NCBI RefSeq assembly: GCF_001434935.1
Contig: NZ_AZEG01000002.1
Span: 120,773-184,772, forward strand
Length of the DNA stretch: 64,000 nt
Source of the DNA: Liquorilactobacillus uvarum DSM 19971
Lineage (GTDB): Bacteria > Bacillota > Bacilli > Lactobacillales > Lactobacillaceae
Direction of reading: 5' to 3'
Shown here: piece by piece, positions 7,896-19,753 of the stretch
Position numbering within the stretch: the first letter of the stretch is position 1
Layout of the letters: every line of letters begins with the position of its first letter
Notes under the pieces: model-generated
What the model saw: only the letters and a program-made list of their open reading frames with translations
Database searches by the model: none
Told to the model about the DNA's origin: nothing
Made by a program: the position numbers and the translations under genes

Positions 7896-10259
7896 TTACC
7901 GCTTAATGTCTTGACGAATTTCAGCCTTTAAGAATAAACGGGTAACATCATACTCGATATCTCCCACCATTTGTTCGAACATTCTGAAACCATCTGTTTG
8001 ATACTCAACTAATGGATTCAATTGCCCATAACCACGCAATCCGATTGATTGACGTAACTGGTCCATTTGATCAATATGGTCGGTCCATTTTGAATCAACA
8101 ACTCTAAGGATGACGACTTTTTCAAATTCAAGCATCTGATTTGCATCATACAGTTGCTTTTCCTTGAGCGCATAATTACCTTCAGCACGGTCCATCAAAT
8201 AATCAATAATTTCTTCTGGCTTTTTACCTTCTAAATCACTAATTGAAATGCTGTCCTCATTGGTCATTGCAGCAATCGCAAAATCTAAAATGGCTTGCAA
8301 ATTCCACTCCTTTTGCTCTTTTTGTGTATGCATTTGAACAAAGTGTTCAACTGTTCGCCTAATCATCTGCATAACAACAGGTTTCAATGACTTTTCTTCC
8401 ATAATCACCTGCTGCCTCTGGGCATATATAACCTCACGCTGCTCACGCATAACATCATCATACTGCAGAACCTGCTTACGTGTATCGTAATTATTACCTT
8501 CGACTCGTTTTTGAGCAGCTTCAACTTGACGTGAGATCATTTTACTTTGAATAACCGCATCATCATCATCTACTTTAAATCTTTCAAGTATTGCCTTGAC
8601 TCTTTCCGAACCAAAACGCAACATCAGATCATCCTCTAATGAAAGGTAAAATTGCGTCAATCCAGGATCACCCTGTCGGCCAGAGCGGCCACGCAACTGA
8701 TTATCGATACGTCGAGACTCATGACGTTCAGTACCAATAACAGCCAAACCGCCAAGCTCTCTAACGCCTGGTCCCAGTTTAATATCAGTCCCTCGTCCGG
8801 CCATATTGGTTGCTATTGTGACAGCTCCACGTTGCCCAGCGTTCATGATAATCTCTGCTTCTTTAGCATGATTTTTGGCATTTAAAACAGCATGTGGAAT
8901 TCCTTCTTTATCTAGCAGCTGCGCAAGTAATTCAGATGTTTCGACAGCCACTGTCCCTACCAAGATCGGTTGTCCTTTTTCATGTCTTGTTTTAATGTCC
9001 TCTACTACAGCTTTGAACTTACTTTTTAATGTCGGGTACAGTAAATCTGGACGATCTTCACGCAAAACAGGTTTATTTGTCGGAATTGAAGTTACTTCCA
9101 TGTTATAAATTTCGCGAAATTCTTCCTGTTCAGTTTTAGCAGTACCTGTCATTCCAGCTATTTTTTTATACATCCGGAAAAAGTTTTGATACGTAATATT
9201 AGCCATTGTCTTTGTTTCTTGTTGAATATCAACATGTTCTTTAGCTTCTATTGCTTGATGTAATCCGTCCGAGTAACGCCGACCTTCCATAATACGACCA
9301 GTAAACTGGTCAACAATCAATACTTCTCCATCCGAGACAACGTAGTCCTTGTCACGTAACATAATGAAATTAGCCCTTAACGCATTATCTAAATGATGCG
9401 TTAAAGCTGTATTATCTGGATCATATAAATTTTCAAGGCCAAAATATTTTTCGGCTTTCTGAATTCCTTCTTCGGTCAAAGAGACAGTTTTTGACTCTAA
9501 GTCAATCTTATAATCATTTTTCTCTGTCAATGTCTTAGCAAAGCGGTCTGTTCTCGTATAAAGAGTCGTTGACTTTTCAGCTTGCCCTGAAATAATCAAT
9601 GGGGTTCGCGCTTCATCGATTAAAATCGAGTCAACTTCATCCACAATGACAAAGTTTAACGGTCTTTGAACCATATCCTCGCGATAGACGACCATATTAT
9701 CTCGCAGATAATCAAAACCAAGTTCACTGTTTGTTGAATATGTTATGTCGCATTTGTATGCTTCTCTCTTCTCATCAGGTGTTTTGTTGGAGACGTTCAA
9801 TCCAACCTTCAAACCCAGCCAAGTATACAGTTCTCCCATTTCAGTCGCATCACGCGAAGCTAGGTATTCATTCACCGTTACGACATGAACGCCTTTGCCT
9901 GCCAATGCATTCAAATAAACAGGCATCGTAGCCGTTAACGTTTTACCCTCGCCAGTTTTCATTTCAGCGATATTACCTTCATGAAGTACAACTCCACCAT
10001 AAATCTGTACTCTAAAGGGATAAAGTCCTAAGACACGCTTGGCTGCTTCGCGAATAGTCGCAAAAGCCTCTGGTAGCAAGTCATCTAAAGTTGCACCTTC
10101 ATTAAATCGATTTTTTAATTCTGGAGTCTTTGCTTTTAACTCTTCATCACTTAATGCAGACATATCTTCAGCATATGCCTCGACCTTGTCTGCTATTTTA
10201 CTTAAACGTTTGATTTCACGCTTATCACTTTCAACCCATTTTTTAAGGACATTAACCAT
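7896..10259 (-). CDS. secA: Preprotein translocase ATPase SecA
   Basis: Motor ATPase that pushes unfolded preproteins through SecYEG, 787 aa. Walker A (M-K-T-G-E-G-K-T, about residues 100-107), the DEAD-like V-D-E-V-D and I-D-E-A-R-T-P-L motifs near 205-220, the preprotein cross-linking domain, and helicase motif [14 protein letters not shown] are all visible. The C-terminus stops at I-R-Q-D-I-K-R without the zinc-binding C-x-C tail found in many SecA proteins, common among lactobacilli. The start ATG has AAAGGA upstream. It heads the secA-prfB-ftsEX cluster. Confidence 0.97.
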   Translation of the reverse strand: MVNVLKKWVESDKREIKRLSKIADKVEAYAEDMSALSDEELKAKTPELKNRFNEGATLDDLLPEAFATIREAAKRVLGLYPFRVQIYGGVVLHEGNIAEMKTGEGKTLTATMPVYLNALAGKGVHVVTVNEYLASRDATEMGELYTWLGLKVGLNVSNKTPDEKREAYKCDITYSTNSELGFDYLRDNMVVYREDMVQRPLNFVIVDEVDSILIDEARTPLIISGQAEKSTTLYTRTDRFAKTLTEKNDYKIDLESKTVSLTEEGIQKAEKYFGLENLYDPDNTALTHHLDNALRANFIMLRDKDYVVSDGEVLIVDQFTGRIMEGRRYSDGLHQAIEAKEHVDIQQETKTMANITYQNFFRMYKKIAGMTGTAKTEQEEFREIYNMEVTSIPTNKPVLREDRPDLLYPTLKSKFKAVVEDIKTRHEKGQPILVGTVAVETSELLAQLLDKEGIPHAVLNAKNHAKEAEIIMNAGQRGAVTIATNMAGRGTDIKLGPGVRELGGLAVIGTERHESRRIDNQLRGRSGRQGDPGLTQFYLSLEDDLMLRFGSERVKAILERFKVDDDDAVIQSKMISRQVEAAQKRVEGNNYDTRKQVLQYDDVMREQREVIYAQRQQVIMEEKSLKPVVMQMIRRTVEHFVQMHTQKEQKEWNLQAILDFAIAAMTNEDSISISDLEGKKPEEIIDYLMDRAEGNYALKEKQLYDANQMLEFEKVVILRVVDSKWTDHIDQMDQLRQSIGLRGYGQLNPLVEYQTDGFRMFEQMVGDIEYDVTRLFLKAEIRQDIKR

Positions 10260-10412
10260 GTCATAATTCCTTTCTAAAAACGCTCTTTTTCATTCAACTA
10301 AAATAGATAGTTGTTTTCAAAGTTAGTATGCTGCTCTTTATTCTAGCATTTTTTAATTCGATTTTAAACATGTAGCATTGTTTTAGACATGTCCATTAAA
10401 AAAAACAAAAAA

Positions 10413-10438
10413 ATAAGCAAAGATCAGGTTGTGCTTAT
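10413..10438 (-). terminator. Terminator of hpf
   Basis: Seven-base arms 10413-10419 and 10432-10438 form a small hairpin; the minus strand then reads seven T, a G and eight more T. It ends hpf and isolates it from secA. Confidence 0.65.
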
Positions 10439-10494
10439 ATCTCCTCACACCAATCACTTGCCTATTTAATAAAACTATTCTAAATCAACTTTTA

Positions 10495-11049
10495 CTAGTT
10501 TTCGCTTGCTTCAATCAAACCATAACGACCATCCCTGCGGCGGTAAACAATATCGATTCCACTTGTTTCCGCATCTTCATAGATAAAGAAATTATGTCCA
10601 AGCATATCCATCTGCAAAACGGCTTCTTCACTATCCATTGGTTTCAAAGATACCCTTTTAGTACGCACGATATCGAATTTCTTTTCTTCCTTTTCAGCCT
10701 CTTCTCCTGCTGTGTCTGGAATCTGAAATTCTTTAAATCCTTTTTCACGTGATTTTCTATTAATTTTTGTTTTGTATTTTCTAATTTGACGTTCCAGTTT
10801 ATCAGTAACCAAATCAACGCTGGCATACATATCAGGTGAGGTTTCTTCAGCTCTCAATACCAAATATGGTAATGGAATAGTAACTTCTACCTTTGAAGTT
10901 TTGTCTGAATAAACTTTTAAATTCACATGGGCCGTTGAATTTGATGTATCCTCAAAGTATTTTTCAAGCTTATTCAATTTCTTCTGAACATAACCTCGAA
11001 TAGCATCTGTTACCTCGATGTTTTCTCCACGAATATTATATCTTAGCAT
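10495..11049 (-). CDS. hpf: Long-form ribosome hibernation promoting factor
   Basis: Dimerises 70S ribosomes into inactive 100S particles in stationary phase or starvation. The 184 aa length is the long form: an N-terminal S30AE/RaiA domain (about 1-100, beginning L-R-Y-N-I-R-G) and a C-terminal dimerisation domain (about 125-184, with R-T-K-R-V-S-L-K-P-M and M-L-G-H-x-F). The start ATG is preceded by AAAGGAGAGG. It is monocistronic, with its own promoter upstream and a terminator downstream. Position next to comF and secA matches other Firmicutes. Confidence 0.96.
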   Translation of the reverse strand: MLRYNIRGENIEVTDAIRGYVQKKLNKLEKYFEDTSNSTAHVNLKVYSDKTSKVEVTIPLPYLVLRAEETSPDMYASVDLVTDKLERQIRKYKTKINRKSREKGFKEFQIPDTAGEEAEKEEKKFDIVRTKRVSLKPMDSEEAVLQMDMLGHNFFIYEDAETSGIDIVYRRRDGRYGLIEASEN

Positions 11050-11132
11050 AACAAACCTCTCCTTTCACAACTACGCACCGCATTTTCATGCGCAACAAGT
11101 GCTTCTGGTTCTCACTTATCTATGCTACTTAT

Positions 11133-11161
11133 ATTATAAAAGAAAACGTTGTATTTAACAA
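11133..11161 (-). promoter_or_regulatory. SigA-type promoter of hpf
   Basis: On the minus strand TTGTTA (11156-11161), a 17-base spacer and a perfect TATAAT (11133-11138). The resulting leader of about 80 bases holds a small CGCAT/ATGCG hairpin before the ribosome site. Confidence 0.75.
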
Positions 11162-11188
11162 ATAATATCTTCTTAAATTATTCTAAAT

Positions 11189-11881
11189 TTAACGTGCCAA
11201 TGTGAAAGAACGAATATCTCGCGCACCCTTCTTAACCAGAATTTCTTTTGCATAATATAAAGTTCTACCAGTCGTATAAACATCATCTACTAGCAGTATC
11301 TTTTTGCCCGCAACATCTATTTTGTCAATATATTCAAATGGTTGTTGCGTTTCCAATCTTTGTTTTCGTGTTTTGTGAGACTGCTTAATTCGCTCAGGAA
11401 CCTCCTTCATTTTTAATATTTCATCAAATGGCAGTGACTGCAACAAACCTGTTACTTGATTAAAACCCCTTTCAGCCAAAGTTAGAGTGTCTACAGGAAT
11501 AGGGACATATATCCAACCTGAGTTATAGTAATCTCTAATATTTTGTTCAAAATCTTTTTGAAATATATGATACCAATAATAATCACCCTTAAATTTATAC
11601 TCTTCCATGAAGTTCTGCATTGCTTCATTATAAGTAAAGACCGCTCGGTTTCCGAGTAGTTTCTTTTCCCCCGTTTTTTCCCAACGAATACAGTCATAAC
11701 ACAAATTTGTTTTTTCCTGTTTTCGACCACATCCTTGACAGCGCTCTTCGTTTCGAATTAAAACAAATTTTTTTAGGCAATTTTCACACAAATATTTTTC
11801 TTGTATCTTTCTAAAAGAAAAAAGCCATGCAAAATTCACCTGCTCAAACATTGTTTGCTGACAAGTTAAACACTTCTTCAT
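11189..11881 (-). CDS. comFC: ComFC-like phosphoribosyltransferase-fold competence protein
   Basis: 230 aa protein of the ComF family, needed with ComFA for uptake of transforming DNA. The N-terminus has paired zinc-finger cysteines (C4-x-x-C7, C33-x-x-C36, C53-x-x-C56, C67-x-x-C70 approximately). The C-terminal phosphoribosyltransferase domain has the PRPP-loop motif I-L-L-V-D-D-V-Y-T-T-G-x-T near residue 197. Its ATG overlaps the comFA stop (ATGA), so it is translationally coupled. Presence of both comF genes is consistent with, but does not prove, natural competence. Confidence 0.93.
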   Translation of the reverse strand: MKKCLTCQQTMFEQVNFAWLFSFRKIQEKYLCENCLKKFVLIRNEERCQGCGRKQEKTNLCYDCIRWEKTGEKKLLGNRAVFTYNEAMQNFMEEYKFKGDYYWYHIFQKDFEQNIRDYYNSGWIYVPIPVDTLTLAERGFNQVTGLLQSLPFDEILKMKEVPERIKQSHKTRKQRLETQQPFEYIDKIDVAGKKILLVDDVYTTGRTLYYAKEILVKKGARDIRSFTLAR

Positions 11882-13206
11882 TTTAACAGTTGCCTCCCTT
11901 TTCTATTCAAAAAAGAGATCTCTCTGAGAGCTCCTTTTACTGCACGTGTAGATGTTTGACATAGAAAAAAAACATCACCAAATGGGCGACTAGAACTCCG
12001 ACCAACTCTTCCAGCAATTTGGACCAACGATGACTTGGTAAAGACCTTATTCTCAGCACCTAATACAAGCACATTTAAATTTGGAAAAGTTACACCTCTT
12101 TCCAAAATAGTGGTCGTAATCAAAAAATCCAATTCCCCTTTTCGCAACTTAGTCACTTTTTCAATACGCTCTGGATCATTGGCATAAACCGTAGTTCCAC
12201 GGGTATCAGAAACCAAATATTTCCTCACAGTTTTATAGACTTTCTCCAATAATGAAATTTTGGGTACAAAGATTAAAAATGGAAAATTTGCTTTGCTCCA
12301 TTTCATGATAATTTTCGCCATTTTATGTGGCAATTTCTGCTTTCTGAGTTTTGATTCCCAGCCACGCACAATACTGACTTTTGGAAAAGGCAGTATGTGT
12401 CCGTGATACCGCACCGGCAGATAACTGAAAGTTAACTTTTTCTTTCTGACGTCGGCTAACAACTTTTTTGTTGGAGTTGCGGTTAGAAAAATCAATGCAC
12501 TCTCTTTTTTACGAGATACCTTAACTGCATGATTCAGCATTCTATTATTTACGAAAGGAAAAGAATCGACTTCATCAATTATCAAAACATCGAAAGCTTG
12601 ATGAAAGTTGAGTAACTGGTGAGTCGTACATATTACAATTTGTGTGTACCGATATTTTTGTTTCTGCTTTCCGTGCAGTAGAAGAATATCTACTTGTTTA
12701 AAAGACGTTTTCAAACGAGGAAATAATTCATTACAAACGTCAACACGAGGGGATGCTATACAAATACGCATTTTTTTTAAAATAGCATATTCCAAAGCAT
12801 TAAATAGCATTTCTGTTTTCCCAGCTCCTGTCACAGCCCATAATAAGTGAGAGCTTTTGCTTTCAACAACATGTTTTAATTCTTTTGCAGCTTGAGATTG
12901 AAGTAATGAAAGTTTTCCATCCCAACTTAATGGATTAAAATTCTGAGTAAACTTGTTAGGCTCAGGTATAGTGTATAATACATTTAAAGTACTGATTCTG
13001 CCTAAAATTTTACATTTTGGACAGAAATACTGTTTATTAGGAAGGGTGCCTCGCTTTTTTGCAGTTTTCTGCCCGCAACGATTACAGATAATTTGTTCCA
13101 CTCTGATTTGAATCGCGGGCAGAATATGCTCAGCATGCAAATTCATTTGATTTAATTTTGCTTTTTCCACAATATATAATCTGCCAAAAAATTCACTTTT
13201 ATCCAC
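11878..13206 (-). CDS. comFA: ComFA DEAD-box ATPase for DNA uptake
   Basis: 442 aa superfamily-2 ATPase thought to drive single-stranded DNA import during transformation. A four-cysteine zinc finger (C-x-x-C ... C-x-x-C, about residues 38-66) precedes the helicase core with Walker A A-V-T-G-A-G-K-T-E-M, motif II D-E-V-D, motif III T-A-T, and motif VI Q-I-A-G-R-V-G-R-S. The start is a GTG with AAGGGGG about nine bases upstream. It is divergent from yigZ across only 53 bases and followed by comFC with a 4-base overlap. Confidence 0.94.
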   Translation of the reverse strand: MDKSEFFGRLYIVEKAKLNQMNLHAEHILPAIQIRVEQIICNRCGQKTAKKRGTLPNKQYFCPKCKILGRISTLNVLYTIPEPNKFTQNFNPLSWDGKLSLLQSQAAKELKHVVESKSSHLLWAVTGAGKTEMLFNALEYAILKKMRICIASPRVDVCNELFPRLKTSFKQVDILLLHGKQKQKYRYTQIVICTTHQLLNFHQAFDVLIIDEVDSFPFVNNRMLNHAVKVSRKKESALIFLTATPTKKLLADVRKKKLTFSYLPVRYHGHILPFPKVSIVRGWESKLRKQKLPHKMAKIIMKWSKANFPFLIFVPKISLLEKVYKTVRKYLVSDTRGTTVYANDPERIEKVTKLRKGELDFLITTTILERGVTFPNLNVLVLGAENKVFTKSSLVQIAGRVGRSSSRPFGDVFFLCQTSTRAVKGALREISFLNRKGRQLLK

Positions 13207-13259
13207 CTACGTTTCCCCCTTCAACTTAAAATTACGCAATTTAAGGAGGTTTATACTAA

Positions 13260-13910
13260 ATGATCAATTCATATCTAACTATTAAAGAAACTGGCCATGT
13301 TAAGATTGAAATAAAAAAATCTGATTTCATTTGCAGTATTGCACGCACAGAGACTGAAGATGAAGCCCAAAGTTTTCTTGCAGCTATAAAAATGCAGTAT
13401 CCTAAAGCAAATCACAATTGCTTCGCTTATGTCATTGGAGCACACAATCAAATTCAACGCGAAAGTGATAATGGTGAACCTTCTGGAACAGCTGGAGTTC
13501 CTATTCTTGAAGTTTTGAAAAAAAACGAATTAAGAGATGTCACTGCTGTAGTAACCCGCTTTTTTGGAGGAATTAAACTAGGTACTGGCGGCCTGATTCG
13601 TGCTTACACACAAGCTGTTTCAACGGCCATTGTTAATATTGGTGTAGTTAAGTGCGTTCTTCAAAAGGTCCTTTACATCACAATTTCTTACTCACAACAT
13701 AATCGTTTAAGAAACTTTCTCGAGAAAAATAACATTACTCTCTTAAACACAGAATTTACGGAGATTATTACTGAACAGATTACCGTAAATATTGATGAAT
13801 TAGCTGCTTTTAAGGAAAAAGTAATTAATTTGTTAAATGCGCAGGTCAAGTTCAAAGAGGGACCTGAACAATATGTTGAAATTATTCACCACTTACATTC
13901 ACAAAATTAA
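13260..13910 (+). CDS. YigZ/IMPACT family protein
   Basis: 216 aa protein of the UPF0029/IMPACT family. The N-terminal domain (about 1-125) carries the family signatures H-N-C-F-A-Y, S-D-N-G-E-P-S-G-T-A-G-x-P and T-R-F-F-G-G-I-K-L-G-T-G-G-L; the C-terminal ferredoxin-like part is about 135-212. Eukaryotic relatives modulate Gcn2; the bacterial role is unsettled, possibly nucleotide or ribosome related. AAGGAGG lies ten bases before the ATG. Divergent from comFA, as in many Firmicutes. Confidence 0.92.
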   Translation: MINSYLTIKETGHVKIEIKKSDFICSIARTETEDEAQSFLAAIKMQYPKANHNCFAYVIGAHNQIQRESDNGEPSGTAGVPILEVLKKNELRDVTAVVTRFFGGIKLGTGGLIRAYTQAVSTAIVNIGVVKCVLQKVLYITISYSQHNRLRNFLEKNNITLLNTEFTEIITEQITVNIDELAAFKEKVINLLNAQVKFKEGPEQYVEIIHHLHSQN

Positions 13911-13952
13911 ATTAACAGTTTTATTCTCATATTTTAATTCTTTTTTATTATA

Positions 13953-13996
13953 AACAAAGACACCGAAACAAATTAATTTGTCTCAGTGTCTTTGTT
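13953..13996 (+). terminator. Bidirectional terminator between yigZ and tagO
   Basis: Arms 13953-13963 and 13986-13996 (AACAAAGACAC / GTGTCTTTGTT) are followed on the plus strand by ATTTTTTT. It sits between converging yigZ and tagO and can serve both. Confidence 0.8.
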
Positions 13997-14084
13997 ATTT
14001 TTTTAAAATCAATGAAGGGCTCTAAAGTCCCGCCCCATATTCTAAATTTACTTTGGATTTCCAAATCTTAATGTGTTCAAGGAA

Positions 14085-15212
14085 TCACTGATGCTTATCT
14101 TTATTTTTGTTTTTTTTGCCTAAATGGTTTGATATCCTGCTTTCTTTTTTCATCATTTTTCCAATCCAATTCAGCAATGGTCGCCGCTGACTTCCAACCA
14201 GCCCAATCGATTCAACAAACAGTTCCAAGCCCAATAGTGTTGCAACTGTCAACAAAATTGAACCGACAACATTTGAAATTGGGTATAACAAAGAAATAAA
14301 TGAAAAAATTAAAGCAATACCATAAATAACCAGTACAGTCTGTGTATGCGATAACCCCATTTCCATCAGCCGATGATGTAGATGATGCTTATCAGCTTGC
14401 GAAATAGGTTTCTTATTTAAAACTCTTCGTAAAATCGCATAAACAGTATCTGTGATAGGTACTCCCAAAATAATTACTGGGATTACAATTGTAATGAATG
14501 TTGCATTTTTCAACCCATAAAGTGAAAAGACAGAAATCATAAAACCAATAAAAAGCGCACCTGTATCGCCCAAATAAATTTTGGCAGGATGAAAATTAAA
14601 TGGTAAGAAGCCAATTAACGCAGCCACTAATGTAAACATCATGATAGAAACAAATGTGCTTGTCACATTCAGAAAGAAAAAACCTGTTAACCCACTTGTG
14701 AAGAGCGCAATAATTGAAACCCCGGTTGCTAAACCATCAAGTCCATCTATTAAATTAATTGCATTTGTAATTGCTAAAATCCACAATACTGTAATTGGGA
14801 GGCTCAGCCAACCCAAATTCAATGTACCAAAAAAGGGTACAGTCAGTGTCGTCATTCTAACATGTGCGAAGAAATATACAATCAAAGCTGCTAAGGTAAT
14901 CCCCATAATTTTTTGTTTTGGTTTTAATTCATAAATATCATCAATAATTCCTGTTGTAATAATTACACATTCGGCAATAAACAAAATCCAAACCTGATTT
15001 GTCGGGTATTGTTTTCTTAACAGGAAAAAATTTGCAGCACTAAACGCAATAAAAATCGCCAAGCCACCCATCGTGGGCATTGGAACTTTATTGACACGTC
15101 TTGTATTGGGATTATCAACTGCTCCCACTTTAAAGGCCAGTCTGCGTATCAACGGCGTTAATATCAAAGATAACAGGGCCGTCGCAAATAAAGATACCAT
15201 AATCAAATACAT
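14085..15212 (-). CDS. tagO: Undecaprenyl-phosphate GlcNAc-1-phosphate transferase TagO
   Basis: First enzyme of wall teichoic acid linkage-unit synthesis; transfers GlcNAc-1-P from UDP-GlcNAc to undecaprenyl phosphate at the membrane. The 375 aa product has about 11 membrane segments and the family loops: P-T-M-G-G near residue 43, D-D-I-Y-E-L-K-P, N-L-I-D-G-L-D-G-L-A-x-G, G-D-T-G-A, and the histidine cluster H-H-L-H-H-R. The start is the ATG at 15212, with GAGG nine bases upstream; an upstream ATG at 15239 has no ribosome site. The tail is basic and charged. WecA-like use in other glycans is possible. Confidence 0.95.
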   Translation of the reverse strand: MYLIMVSLFATALLSLILTPLIRRLAFKVGAVDNPNTRRVNKVPMPTMGGLAIFIAFSAANFFLLRKQYPTNQVWILFIAECVIITTGIIDDIYELKPKQKIMGITLAALIVYFFAHVRMTTLTVPFFGTLNLGWLSLPITVLWILAITNAINLIDGLDGLATGVSIIALFTSGLTGFFFLNVTSTFVSIMMFTLVAALIGFLPFNFHPAKIYLGDTGALFIGFMISVFSLYGLKNATFITIVIPVIILGVPITDTVYAILRRVLNKKPISQADKHHLHHRLMEMGLSHTQTVLVIYGIALIFSFISLLYPISNVVGSILLTVATLLGLELFVESIGLVGSQRRPLLNWIGKMMKKESRISNHLGKKNKNKDKHQ

Positions 15213-15239
15213 ATGCCGTCCTCTTTCTTTTATAATCAT

Positions 15240-15554
15240 CCAAAAAAGAACTCATAATCAATATTAAAAATTGCTCTTGGACTAGCTGAAGCCTATTATA
15301 GCATAGATAGTACCTCATTTATGCAAACATTAGCAAACTTAATTCTTTTGTGGCTGAAAAACTTTACAGGTTAAGATCACTGCACCAGAAAATATATTAA
15401 TTCACAGAAACTATATGAAAGTACAAAATTGCATGCAATAAGCCTCCCAAAGTTAGAAAATAAACTTCAGAGGCTTATTATGGCATTCAATTGACGAACG
15501 CAAAATTTATTTAGTACATGCTAAGTCCAAAAAAATATCTACTGTTTTTCAAAG
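15240..15554. other. Intergenic stretch with one hairpin
   Basis: 315 bases without a gene. It contains an inverted repeat with 10-base arms (15437-15446 and 15470-15479, AATAAGCCTC/GAGGCTTATT) downstream of the KimA-like gene. The T-run is weak on both strands, so it is only a probable terminator. The tagO promoter must lie to the left part; I see no clear -35/-10 pair. Confidence 0.5.
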
Positions 15555-17384
15555 TTACTTTTTCAAATGATAGCTATAAGTAGCGACAATTATATTTTCA
15601 CGTGAATTCAAAACAGCCCTCAAACGCAAACTGGTCTGATTATGCAAAATATTTTGCCATGGTTTGCGTGGAACAAACTGCGGTACTAAGACCGTTGTCG
15701 TAAAATTCTTCTCCGCTGAGTTCTTCGCGATTACATCGCAAAAACGCAAAACAGGTGAAGCAACTGAGCGATATGAAGAATGAAGATCAACAAAACGAAC
15801 ATCAGGAAATGATTCTTTGAATTCATTAGCCGTCTCATGTTCTTTTTTAGGATTGGTATCAAAAGAAACGTGCATTGCTATAACGTAATCCCCAATGGAA
15901 CGAGCATAATTGATTGCTCCGGTAGTTACGTGTGTTACTGAGCTGACCAATACAATTACTGTTGAGCCATTATACGCATGTAAATTTGCTTCCTGACGCA
16001 GTCTCAATTGGGTAGCCACAGTAATATAATGATCATGAATTTTATAGAATAAATAGATTAACACTGGCATAATTAGAAGATATGGCCAAACATTTCCAAA
16101 ATGCAACCAGAATAGAAAAATAACTAGGGCAAGCGAAATGAACGCTCCTAAAAAGTTGAACAGTAAGTTTAAAATCCAGTTACGCCCTCTTTCACGAAGC
16201 CAGTGAATGATCATTCCTGATTGCGAAAGCGTAAATGGGACAAAAACTCCAACTGCATACAGTGGAATTAACAAACTTGTCTGTCCATGGAAAATCATAA
16301 TCAACACAATTGCACCGACTGCCAAAGAAATTATTCCGTTCGAGTACGCTAAGCGATCACCCTTATCCATATACATATGCGGCATAAACTTATCTTTTGC
16401 AAGATTATATGCCAAGATTGGAAAGGCTGAAAATCCAGTGTTGGCAGCAACTGCCAATATCATCGCCGTTGAAAGCTGTAGCAAATAGTAAAAAATGCCA
16501 TGCCCGAAAACGGCCATTCCGATTTGAGAAAGCACTGTTTCTTTAGAGTTAGGCATTATCCCTAAATAGTAACTCAAGAAAGTCACACCAGCAAAAAATC
16601 CTGCCAAAACAATTGCCATGATTGCAAGCGTATTAGCTGCATTTTTTCTCTTAGGCTTCTTAAAGTTAGGAACGGCATTGCTGATTGCTTCAACACCAGT
16701 TAATGAAGACGAACCCGCAGAAAATGCCTTTAAAAAAAGAACTACCGACATTCCAGGAACAACACTTCCCACAGGAGCAGCAGCTGCATAATTAAGCTTC
16801 CCAGTTGCTATATTGAAGAGCCCCCAACAAATCATCGAAACTAACAAAATAATGAACAAATAAACAGGAATCGTTAAGAACGAAGCCGACTCACGCATTC
16901 CTCTCAAATTAAGCGTCATAATAAATAAAACAATAATAATTGCAATTGCAACACTATGTCCTCTTAAAAGTGGTATCGCAGAAGTAATTGCTTCTGTCCC
17001 CGACGTTACCGATACCGCAACAGTCAGCATATAATCAACCAACAATGATCCTCCAGCGATCAAGCCAACAGAGGTCCCCCAGTTTCTCGTAGCAACCATA
17101 TATGCTCCGCCGCCTGATGGATAGGCATGGATGATTTGTCGATATGACATCGTAATCGCAAATAACAAAACAAGCACGATCCCGGCAGCGGGAATTGCAT
17201 ACCAAGTCGCTGCCGCAGATAAAACCACTAGAACAGCAGTAATTTGTTCTGTACCGTAGGCAACTGACGATAATGCGTCTGATGAAAGCAACGCCAAGGC
17301 TTTGAACTTAGTCAATGATTGTCCGCCCTCATCAGTTGTCTTCAACGGTTTTCCTATCAGAAGCCGCTTTAAATAACGCCACAT
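15555..17384 (-). CDS. KimA-type APC-family potassium importer
   Basis: 609 aa, about 12 membrane spans (residues 30-450) plus a C-terminal cytosolic domain (about 460-609) resembling a universal-stress fold. The N-terminal L-I-G-K-P-L-K, L-S-S-D-A-L-S-S-V-A-Y-G-T-E-Q, P-S-G-G-G-A-Y and G-G-S-L-L-V-D-Y motifs, and the overall length, match Bacillus subtilis KimA (YdaO), a proton-coupled K+ importer inhibited by cyclic di-AMP. Older annotations would say amino-acid permease. AAGGAG precedes the ATG. The KimA-associated ydaO riboswitch is not seen upstream; a c-di-AMP receptor gene (darA) lies elsewhere in the window. Confidence 0.85.
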   Translation of the reverse strand: MWRYLKRLLIGKPLKTTDEGGQSLTKFKALALLSSDALSSVAYGTEQITAVLVVLSAAATWYAIPAAGIVLVLLFAITMSYRQIIHAYPSGGGAYMVATRNWGTSVGLIAGGSLLVDYMLTVAVSVTSGTEAITSAIPLLRGHSVAIAIIIVLFIMTLNLRGMRESASFLTIPVYLFIILLVSMICWGLFNIATGKLNYAAAAPVGSVVPGMSVVLFLKAFSAGSSSLTGVEAISNAVPNFKKPKRKNAANTLAIMAIVLAGFFAGVTFLSYYLGIMPNSKETVLSQIGMAVFGHGIFYYLLQLSTAMILAVAANTGFSAFPILAYNLAKDKFMPHMYMDKGDRLAYSNGIISLAVGAIVLIMIFHGQTSLLIPLYAVGVFVPFTLSQSGMIIHWLRERGRNWILNLLFNFLGAFISLALVIFLFWLHFGNVWPYLLIMPVLIYLFYKIHDHYITVATQLRLRQEANLHAYNGSTVIVLVSSVTHVTTGAINYARSIGDYVIAMHVSFDTNPKKEHETANEFKESFPDVRFVDLHSSYRSVASPVLRFCDVIAKNSAEKNFTTTVLVPQFVPRKPWQNILHNQTSLRLRAVLNSRENIIVATYSYHLKK

Positions 17385-17658
17385 TTTACCTTACTCCTTT
17401 TATATCCTTACTGAAAAGCTTATTTTTAAAATCAAGTAAGTTTATTCTACACCCGTTTGATAATAAAAGATATGTCGAACAAAACTCTTTGAAAAACTCC
17501 GAAATTCGATTCGGGTATTAAAAAAGAAGCCTGTCTATTCAGTTCGTTTAAGACTGATTACCAACACCTCATTCAATCAATCTATCACATTTTACCTGCC
17601 GATGCATCAATTTTTAATGTAAAGGACAAAGTTTTCAAGTTCGAACTATAAAACAAAA
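17385..17658. other. Intergenic stretch upstream of the KimA-like gene
   Basis: About 270 AT-rich bases between the groEL terminator and the KimA-like gene. I looked for a c-di-AMP (ydaO) riboswitch and a KH-like or T-box leader and recognise none. Nothing else is supportable. Confidence 0.5.
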
Positions 17659-17683
17659 AAGCTAAGGCACGCAGCCTTAGCTT
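17659..17683 (-). terminator. groESL terminator
   Basis: Ten-base arms 17659-17668 and 17674-17683 (AAGCTAAGGC/GCCTTAGCTT) with loop ACGCA; the minus strand continues with TTTTGTTTT. Ends the groES-groEL transcript. Confidence 0.88.
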
Positions 17684-17709
17684 TCTTTTGTTACAAATAA
17701 AGATAGTTT

Positions 17710-19347
<1,638 letters not shown>

Positions 19348-19404
19348 TCACCCCATGATCAAATTAAAATACTTTTTAAAATTTTACAAATCTAATAAAT
19401 GTCA

Positions 19405-19689
19405 TTAATCTACAATAGCAACAATATCCTTTTCATGGACAACTAAGTATGCTTTTTCTTCATACTTAACTTCCGTGCCAGCATACTTATCAAACAAAAC
19501 TGTATCACCTGTTTTGACTGATGGAGCTAACTTCTCGCCACTATCAAGAACTCTACCGTCACCAACAGCTACAATTTTACCTGTTTGTGGTTTTTCTTGT
19601 GCATTGCTTGCCAAAACAATCCCACCGACAGTTTGTTCTTCTTCTTTTTGAACTTCCAAAACTACTCGATCTCCTAAAGGCTTAAGCAC
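19405..19689 (-). CDS. groS: Co-chaperonin GroES
   Basis: Heptameric lid of GroEL, 94 aa from the GTG at 19689, which has GGAGGG nine bases upstream and gives the usual L-K-P-L-G-D-R-V-V start; the longer ATG frame would begin in the CIRCE leader. The mobile loop (G-G-I-V-L-A-S, about residues 23-30) and the C-terminal [12 protein letters not shown] are visible. First gene of groESL. The CIRCE operator ends about 27 bases upstream of its start. Confidence 0.98.
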   Translation of the reverse strand: MLKPLGDRVVLEVQKEEEQTVGGIVLASNAQEKPQTGKIVAVGDGRVLDSGEKLAPSVKTGDTVLFDKYAGTEVKYEEKAYLVVHEKDIVAIVD

Positions 19690-19715
19690 TTTATATCCCT
19701 CCAATATTGTATCGT

Positions 19716-19742
19716 TTAGCACTCATTGTTTCCGAGTGCTAA
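19716..19742 (-). promoter_or_regulatory. CIRCE operator (HrcA site), perfect
   Basis: TTAGCACTC, nine bases, GAGTGCTAA: an exact match to the consensus inverted repeat bound by the HrcA repressor. It lies between the groES promoter and the GTG start, in the transcribed leader. Confidence 0.98.
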
Positions 19743-19753
19743 CTACAGTTATT

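Noticed and set aside
17385..17709. c-di-AMP (ydaO) riboswitch before the KimA-like gene
   Set aside because: Conserved aptamer blocks not found by eye; only the groEL terminator is clear.
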